In this document: piece after piece, positions 60,137 to 64,000 of the stretch
How the letters are laid out: every line of letters begins with the position of its first letter
Position numbering within the stretch: the stretch's first letter is position 1
Source of the DNA: LMUY01 sp965199165
GTDB taxonomy: Bacteria > Pseudomonadota > Alphaproteobacteria > Acetobacterales > Acetobacteraceae
NCBI GenBank assembly: GCA_965199165.1
Contig: OZ240681.1
Coordinates: 682,001 to 746,000 of the forward strand
Reading direction: 5' to 3'
Length of the DNA stretch: 64,000 nucleotides
Position numbers and translations under genes: made by a program
Notes under the pieces: model-generated
What the model was told of the DNA's origin: nothing
Seen by the model: the letters and a program-made list of their open reading frames with translations, nothing else
Database searches by the model: none

Positions 60137-60931
60137 CTAGGCATCCACGCTCTTTCTCGAGAGCGCGCCGCCGCGAGCCTTGTAGAATTCCTCCATCATC
60201 CGCGCGGGTTCGTTGCTTTCGTAGGAGGTGCGGTGGTGACGTACCGCCGCTTCGATGGCCTCCTGGAAGGACGGCTCGGTCATTTCGCGCAACCGTGTCT
60301 TGTCCAAGCGCATGGCGACGGGCGGCTTCGCCCCAAGCTCCCGCGCGATGCCGATGGAGCGCGGGAGGACGTCGCCGCGCTCGACGAGATGATGGATGAT
60401 GCCGATGCGGTGGCACTCGTCGGCCTCCATCAGCCGCCCACTCAGGGTCAGCTCGACCGTCCTGGACATGCCAAGCACCAGGTTCATGATCCATGGGCCG
60501 GTGATGCTGGCGATGCCGGCGTTTATCTCCGGCTGGCCCATCCGCACGCCGGGATGGCCCACGCGCACGTCGCCCATCAAGGATGCCTGGAAGGCCGATC
60601 CGGCGGCAATGCCGTTGAGCGCCATCACCAGCGGCTTCGACAGGCCGCGCAGCACGGAATAGAAGGTGCCCCAGCCGCGGATCCAGACCTCGGCCTCGTC
60701 GACGGTGAAGCCGTGCGCCTCCTCGAGATCCTGGCCTGCGCAGAATGCGCGGTCGCCGGTGCCGGTCATCACGATCGCCCTGACGTCGGAGGCTGCCTCG
60801 AAGGCCCCGAGTGCCGCCATGATGTCATCGCGCATGGCCACGGTCCACGCGTTGAGCTTCTCGGGACGGTTCAGCCGGAGTATGCCGACTTCATGGTCCC
60901 GCTCGGCAACGACGTAGCCGGTGTTCGTCAC
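60137..60931 (-). CDS. enoyl-CoA hydratase/isomerase family protein
   Basis: 264 residues from a GTG that overlaps the CoA-ligase stop (GTGA) and has AAGGAG upstream. Crotonase marks are LNRPEKLNAWTVAMRDDIMA, DRAFCAGQDLEEAHGF (oxyanion hole) and GIAAGSAFQASLMGDVRVGH. The catalytic MGQPEINAGIASITG follows. The first catalytic Glu position (GSAFQASLM) is not Glu, while the second (QPEIN) is kept. Chemistry may be hydration, isomerisation or C-C cleavage of an acyl-CoA. It follows the first CoA ligase directly. Confidence 0.87.
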   Translation of the reverse strand: MTNTGYVVAERDHEVGILRLNRPEKLNAWTVAMRDDIMAALGAFEAASDVRAIVMTGTGDRAFCAGQDLEEAHGFTVDEAEVWIRGWGTFYSVLRGLSKPLVMALNGIAAGSAFQASLMGDVRVGHPGVRMGQPEINAGIASITGPWIMNLVLGMSRTVELTLSGRLMEADECHRIGIIHHLVERGDVLPRSIGIARELGAKPPVAMRLDKTRLREMTEPSFQEAIEAAVRHHRTSYESNEPARMMEEFYKARGGALSRKSVDA

Positions 60932-62481
60932 GGGAGAGCTCCTTGTCTGCCGGTTCGATCCCATGCGTCGGACACCGTCTTCGGCAGTCGATGTTTGCGG
61001 ACACGCTGGCTGGGCGTCAGCTCGAACTTCTCAACGGCCGCGTAGTAGCGGGGCAGCTGGAAGGCCGCGAGGCGTGGACGTGCCCAGGAGACCAGGTCGC
61101 TCCATCGCACCGCAGCCCCCGCTTCGAACTGGACATACAAGGCGAGGTCTTGCTCGCCGAAATCCGCGGGGACGCCGATGGCGGCTGCCGCTTCGATGGC
61201 GGGATGGTCGGCGAACACGCGCTCGACCTCCCATGCCGACACGTTTTCGCCGCGGACGCGCATGCTGTCGGTGCGGCGGCCGACGAACACATACTCGCCG
61301 TTCTCGATTTGGCGTGCCATGTCGCCGGTGTGGAACCTCCCGCCCCGCAATGCCTCCCGCGTCGCCTCGGGGTTGCCGAAATACTCGGGAAGGAACACGC
61401 CATCGACGTCGCTGGAGAGGACGATCTCACCGACTGCACCCCCTTGTACTGGGCGATCTGACTCATCCAGCAGCTCCAGGCCAATCCACGGCAGGGGAAC
61501 CCCGATCGAGCCGGGAGTTCCGCTGGTATTCAGCGTGGAGAAGCTCGAGCACTCGGTCATGCCGTAGCACTCGCGCAGCTCACACCCGAATCGCTCGACG
61601 ATCGGCCCCCAAGCCTGGGCGGAGACGCCCGCCCCCCAGGCCACTCGGATCGAGGGCGGCGGGGGCGTGTCAGCTTCCGGCAGCTGCATGAGCACATCCA
61701 GCACGCCCCCCAGATAGTGCAGATGCGTCGCTTTGGCCGCCTTCCACTGCTCCCAGAAGCGGCTGGCGGAAAACCGCTCCACCACTTGGAGTTCCACATC
61801 GACCAGAAACGGTGACATCAGCATCTGCGCACCGCCGACGTGGCAGAGCGGTTCCCATAGGAATATCCGGTCGCCGGGATGGATGTCGGCCACCATCAGT
61901 GCGGCCTCGCTCGCAACGCGCAGCATCCGATGCGTGAACACGACCCCTTTCGGCGCCCCGGTGGTCCCGGACGTGTAGATGATGCACAACGCGTCGCTCG
62001 GTGAGATACCCGGGGCACGCGTCAAGGATGCGTCCGGCGCACTGCCGGACCCAGCCAACGCTTCGGGACTGATCTTCCGCACGCAGGCCAGATCTCTTGC
62101 AGCCTCTTCGAATTCGGGGCCGATGACCATAAGTGTGGGCCGCGCGTGGTCGACGACGTAAGACAGACCAGCGCCCCGCAGGCGCACGTTCACCGGCACC
62201 CAGACTGCGCCTAGCAGGATCAGCGCGTAGATGAGCGCGATGTGGTCCACCGAGTTCGGAAGCATGACGGCGACCCGTTCTCCGGGCCTCAGGCCCATAC
62301 GACGGAGTTCAGTCTGGAACTCGACGACCCGATCGCTTAGGTCCGCAACATCGATACGTCGTCCCTCGTAAGCAAGCAGGCAGCGAGCCCCGACTCTGGC
62401 CAAGCCTGCGTGCAGCAGGTGTACCACATCAAGCTGATCCCCGGCGAAACGCTCCGGGAAATAGTGCCGGAAGTCGGTCAT
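60928..62481 (-). CDS. acyl-CoA synthetase (CaiC/crotonobetaine-type)
   Basis: 517 residues from the ATG at 62481; the frame extends to 62661. Motifs are CIIYTSGTTGAPKGVVFTHR, YGMTECSSFSTLN, HTGDMARQIENGEYVFVGRR, SMRVRGENVSAWEVERVFAD and the end QRVRKHRLPKTVSDAW. Sequence near RGENVS is that of the carnitine/crotonobetaine ligase group. It heads a six-gene operon that also holds a hydratase, ABC ATPase, second ligase, aldolase and DUF35 protein, and so probably catalyses the entry step. Confidence 0.9.
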   Translation of the reverse strand: MTDFRHYFPERFAGDQLDVVHLLHAGLARVGARCLLAYEGRRIDVADLSDRVVEFQTELRRMGLRPGERVAVMLPNSVDHIALIYALILLGAVWVPVNVRLRGAGLSYVVDHARPTLMVIGPEFEEAARDLACVRKISPEALAGSGSAPDASLTRAPGISPSDALCIIYTSGTTGAPKGVVFTHRMLRVASEAALMVADIHPGDRIFLWEPLCHVGGAQMLMSPFLVDVELQVVERFSASRFWEQWKAAKATHLHYLGGVLDVLMQLPEADTPPPPSIRVAWGAGVSAQAWGPIVERFGCELRECYGMTECSSFSTLNTSGTPGSIGVPLPWIGLELLDESDRPVQGGAVGEIVLSSDVDGVFLPEYFGNPEATREALRGGRFHTGDMARQIENGEYVFVGRRTDSMRVRGENVSAWEVERVFADHPAIEAAAAIGVPADFGEQDLALYVQFEAGAAVRWSDLVSWARPRLAAFQLPRYYAAVEKFELTPSQRVRKHRLPKTVSDAWDRTGRQGALP

Positions 62482-62519
62482 GTACTCAGCGCCCCACGCC
62501 CTCGGCAGCTTCGTCCAAC

Positions 62520-62538
62520 ATATTTCAATGCGATATCT
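62520..62538 (-). promoter_or_regulatory. shared 19-bp motif, copy C (upstream of CoA-ligase operon)
   Basis: Read toward the operon it is AGATATCGCATTGAAATAT, starting 39 bp before the ATG at 62481. It shares AGATAT, ATTG and AATA with copy B. The surrounding 60 bp are A/T-rich and form the only visible promoter region of the operon. Confidence 0.45.
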
Positions 62539-62688
62539 ATATGCGCAGAGAAATATAGAGAGGCTTTTCCTGTGACGCAACGTCTTTTCCGACGCGCCTC
62601 CGTCGCCGCGGGGCTTGGTGGCATCCGGCCGTAGCTTCCGCTGAAAAGCCCGCAGCTCCATAACGCCTCCGCATGGAACAGATCGGCG

Positions 62689-63049
62689 TCAGCGGCCTTT
62701 GGACCACGCGATCGCGTCCGCACCGGCTGGCAAGATCATCGGGCAGTCCGGATCGGTCGCGGCGCGGAAAACCGCCCTGGCGACATCCTGCGGCCTGCGC
62801 CCGCGTCTTCGCCGGATACCAATGAGTGAGATACAGGATGACGCCGGGGAAAAGCCCGCTTCCGCGACGCCGGGCAAGAGCCGCGCGCCATTGAGCGAAG
62901 TCTTGTCCCAGACGAACCCGGTCGGCAGGGCGACGATGCCCCAGGCGACGGTGATCCATACCAGCCATTTGCGGGCGCCAATCCGGTGAAATAACACGTG
63001 GCTGGGGATCCCGAACAACGCGTAGGCGAACGAGAATATACTGACCTTG
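62689..63049 (-). pseudogene. fused remnants of an MFS transporter and a short-chain dehydrogenase
   Basis: From 63048 the frame reads KVSIFSFAYALFGIPSHVLF, HRIGARKWLVWITVAWGIVA and LPGVAEAG. This is the N-terminal half of an ACS-type MFS permease, after which a frameshift moves the continuation (FPGVILYLTHWYPAKTRAQA) into another frame. From about 62790 the sequence becomes DVARAVFRAATDPDCPMILP, AGADAIAW, which resembles the C-terminus of a short-chain dehydrogenase. The MFS start is cut off exactly at the IS end. Confidence 0.6.
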
Positions 63050-63100
63050 CCCCTGAAATGCCCTCGATCTGAAGTTAGGTCCGTCATCAGGAGACGGACA

Positions 63101-63319
63101 ATGAAGCGGTCGAGGTTCATGCAGGAGCAGATCATTGGCGTGCTGAAGGAGCATCAGGCCGGTGCTACGGCGGCCGATCTGTGCCGCAAGCACGGCATCA
63201 GCGACGCGACGTTTTACACGTGGCAGTCGAAATACAGCGGCATGGAGGTGTCGGACGCCTGTAAGCTGAAGGGGCTCAAGGAGGAGAACGCCAAGCTCAA
63301 AAGGCTGTTGGCTGAGTAG
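63101..63319 (+). CDS. IS407-type OrfA, truncated by a premature stop
   Basis: 72 residues. MKRSRFMQEQIIGVLKEHQA and LCRKHGISDATFYTWQSKYS form the standard HTH, and LKEENAKLKRLLAE the zipper. A TAG then falls where related OrfA proteins read on. The following codons (MLDVATLKEMLAKNF) still encode the missing end. The A6 slippery run (GGCAAAAAAC) used for the OrfAB frameshift comes after this stop, so the fusion transposase cannot form. Confidence 0.85.
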   Translation: MKRSRFMQEQIIGVLKEHQAGATAADLCRKHGISDATFYTWQSKYSGMEVSDACKLKGLKEENAKLKRLLAE

Positions 63320-63390
63320 ATGCTGGATGTGGCGACGCTGAAGGAGATGTTGGCAAAAAACTTCTGACGCCCGGTGCGCGGCGAGCGGCC

Positions 63391-64000
63391 GTGACCTGGG
63401 CGATCGAACAGAGGAACTGCTCGCAACGGCGGGCGTGCGGGTTGGTCGGGCTGCAGCCGAAAACCTACCGGTATGCCTCCAAGCGACCCTGCGATGGCGA
63501 GAGTCGTGCCAAGCTGCGCGCGCTGGCTGGTGAGCGACGGCGGTTCGGCTACCGGCGTCTCCACATCCTGCTGGCGCGTGACGGTGTGCAGCTGAACCAC
63601 AAGCGGCTGTTCCGGCTTTACCGCGACGAGCGGCTTGGCGTGGGCAAGCGGGGCGGTCGGAAACGAGCACTCGGGACGCGCTCGCCGATGGCGCTGCCGA
63701 AGCAGCCAACCAGCGCTGGTCGCTGGACTTTGTGTCCGACGCACTATCCAGCGGGCGCCGCTTCCGGGTGTTGGCGGTCGTGGATGACTTTACCCGCGAG
63801 TGCCTTGGCCTGGTGGTGGACACGTCACTATCTGCCTGCGGATCGGCCGTGAGTTGGACCGCATCTTCGAGCAGCGCGGCTGCCGCCCGACGATGGTGGT
63901 CAGCGACAACGGCACGGAGCTGACCTCCCACGCCATTCTACGCTGGCAGGAGGAGCGGTCGGTGCTGTGGCACTACATCGCCCCAGGCAAGCCGCAGCAG
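63391..64000 (+). pseudogene. IS407-type OrfB integrase with two frameshifts, 3' end outside window
   Basis: The first frame has RRACGLVGLQPKTYRYASKR, RRFGYRRLHILLARDGVQLN and RKRALGTRSPMALP. The integrase core resumes in the next frame (WSLDFVSDALSSGRRFRVLA, VVDDFTRECLGLVVDTSLS). After a second shift it reads RELDRIFEQRGCRPTMVVSD, NGTELTSHAIL. The DDE aspartates are therefore split between frames and the protein cannot be made as one chain. Confidence 0.85.

Larger units (their letters stand above)
63050..64000 (+). mobile_element. decayed IS3-family (IS407-type) insertion sequence, runs off the window
   Basis: The left end lies near 63050 (CCCCTGAAATGCCCTCGATC), about 50 bp before orfA as usual for the group. 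It holds orfA with a premature TAG and orfB with two frameshifts. The element interrupts the MFS remnant. Its right end and target duplication lie beyond the window. Confidence 0.8.

Noticed and set aside
1..64000. CRISPR arrays, rRNA, tRNA or prophage structural genes
   Set aside because: No regularly spaced repeats, RNA gene signatures or phage head/tail proteins were seen on reading both strands.

Overview
The window is high-GC DNA from an alphaproteobacterium, most likely of the Rhodospirillales/Acetobacteraceae type. This is inferred from gene order and protein character: a dut-coaBC-ubiE block diverging from mutM, then enoyl-CoA hydratase, rpsT, dnaA, dnaN, recF and gyrB. There is no rRNA to confirm it. 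No tRNA, rRNA or CRISPR array was seen.

Layout. (1) 1-8756 is accessory DNA of visibly lower GC. It holds a sigma-like/small protein/ImmA-IrrE protease triad, a KfrA-like coiled-coil gene with three operator-like repeats, a decayed IS3-family remnant, an HWE-type hybrid kinase, a tightly overlapping four-gene operon containing a degenerate DEDDh exonuclease, a divergent XRE regulator, and a 25-bp-arm palindrome. It ends abruptly inside a 5'-truncated phosphate permease gene. (2) 8757-25355 is mixed chromosomal content: flavin monooxygenase, azoR with its HxlR regulator, a scrambled peptide-binding-protein pseudogene, a ModA-like protein divergent from a FecCD-type ABC importer, a second sigma-like/small-protein pair, a PIMT-like methyltransferase, and an ABC importer whose ATPase carries an AAA-associated C-terminal domain. 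(3) 25454-36994 is the core replication and housekeeping block. (4) 37019-40257 is a degraded strip with an endonuclease-like fragment, an XRE protein, an OmpA-like secreted protein, small unknowns and an MFS fragment. (5) 40244-44469 is a divergent Lrp-type regulator and a full trifunctional-length PutA for proline oxidation. (6) 44605-62481 is a minus-strand catabolic cluster. It has a Dpp-type oligopeptide-family ABC importer (binding protein frameshifted), two CoA ligases, an enoyl-CoA hydratase, a thiolase-fold protein without the thiolase nucleophile paired with a DUF35 partner, a class II aldolase, FMN- and FAD-dependent hydroxy-acid oxidoreductases, a DHDPS-family lyase, an ornithine cyclodeaminase-family protein and an IclR regulator. 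(7) 62689-64000 has MFS and SDR remnants abutting a multiply broken IS407-type insertion sequence that runs off the window.

How the genes may work together. The catabolic cluster reads as uptake, CoA activation, hydration and a retro-aldol step, followed by oxidation of hydroxy-acid products. A similar 19-bp AT-rich sequence lies upstream of three of its operons, so a shared regulator, perhaps the IclR protein, is plausible. The sigma-like/small-protein module occurs twice in the window, once with a metalloprotease added, and is the best candidate for an undescribed regulatory system. The second candidate is the coupled operon with the inactive-looking exonuclease. All functional proposals beyond family assignment are inference.
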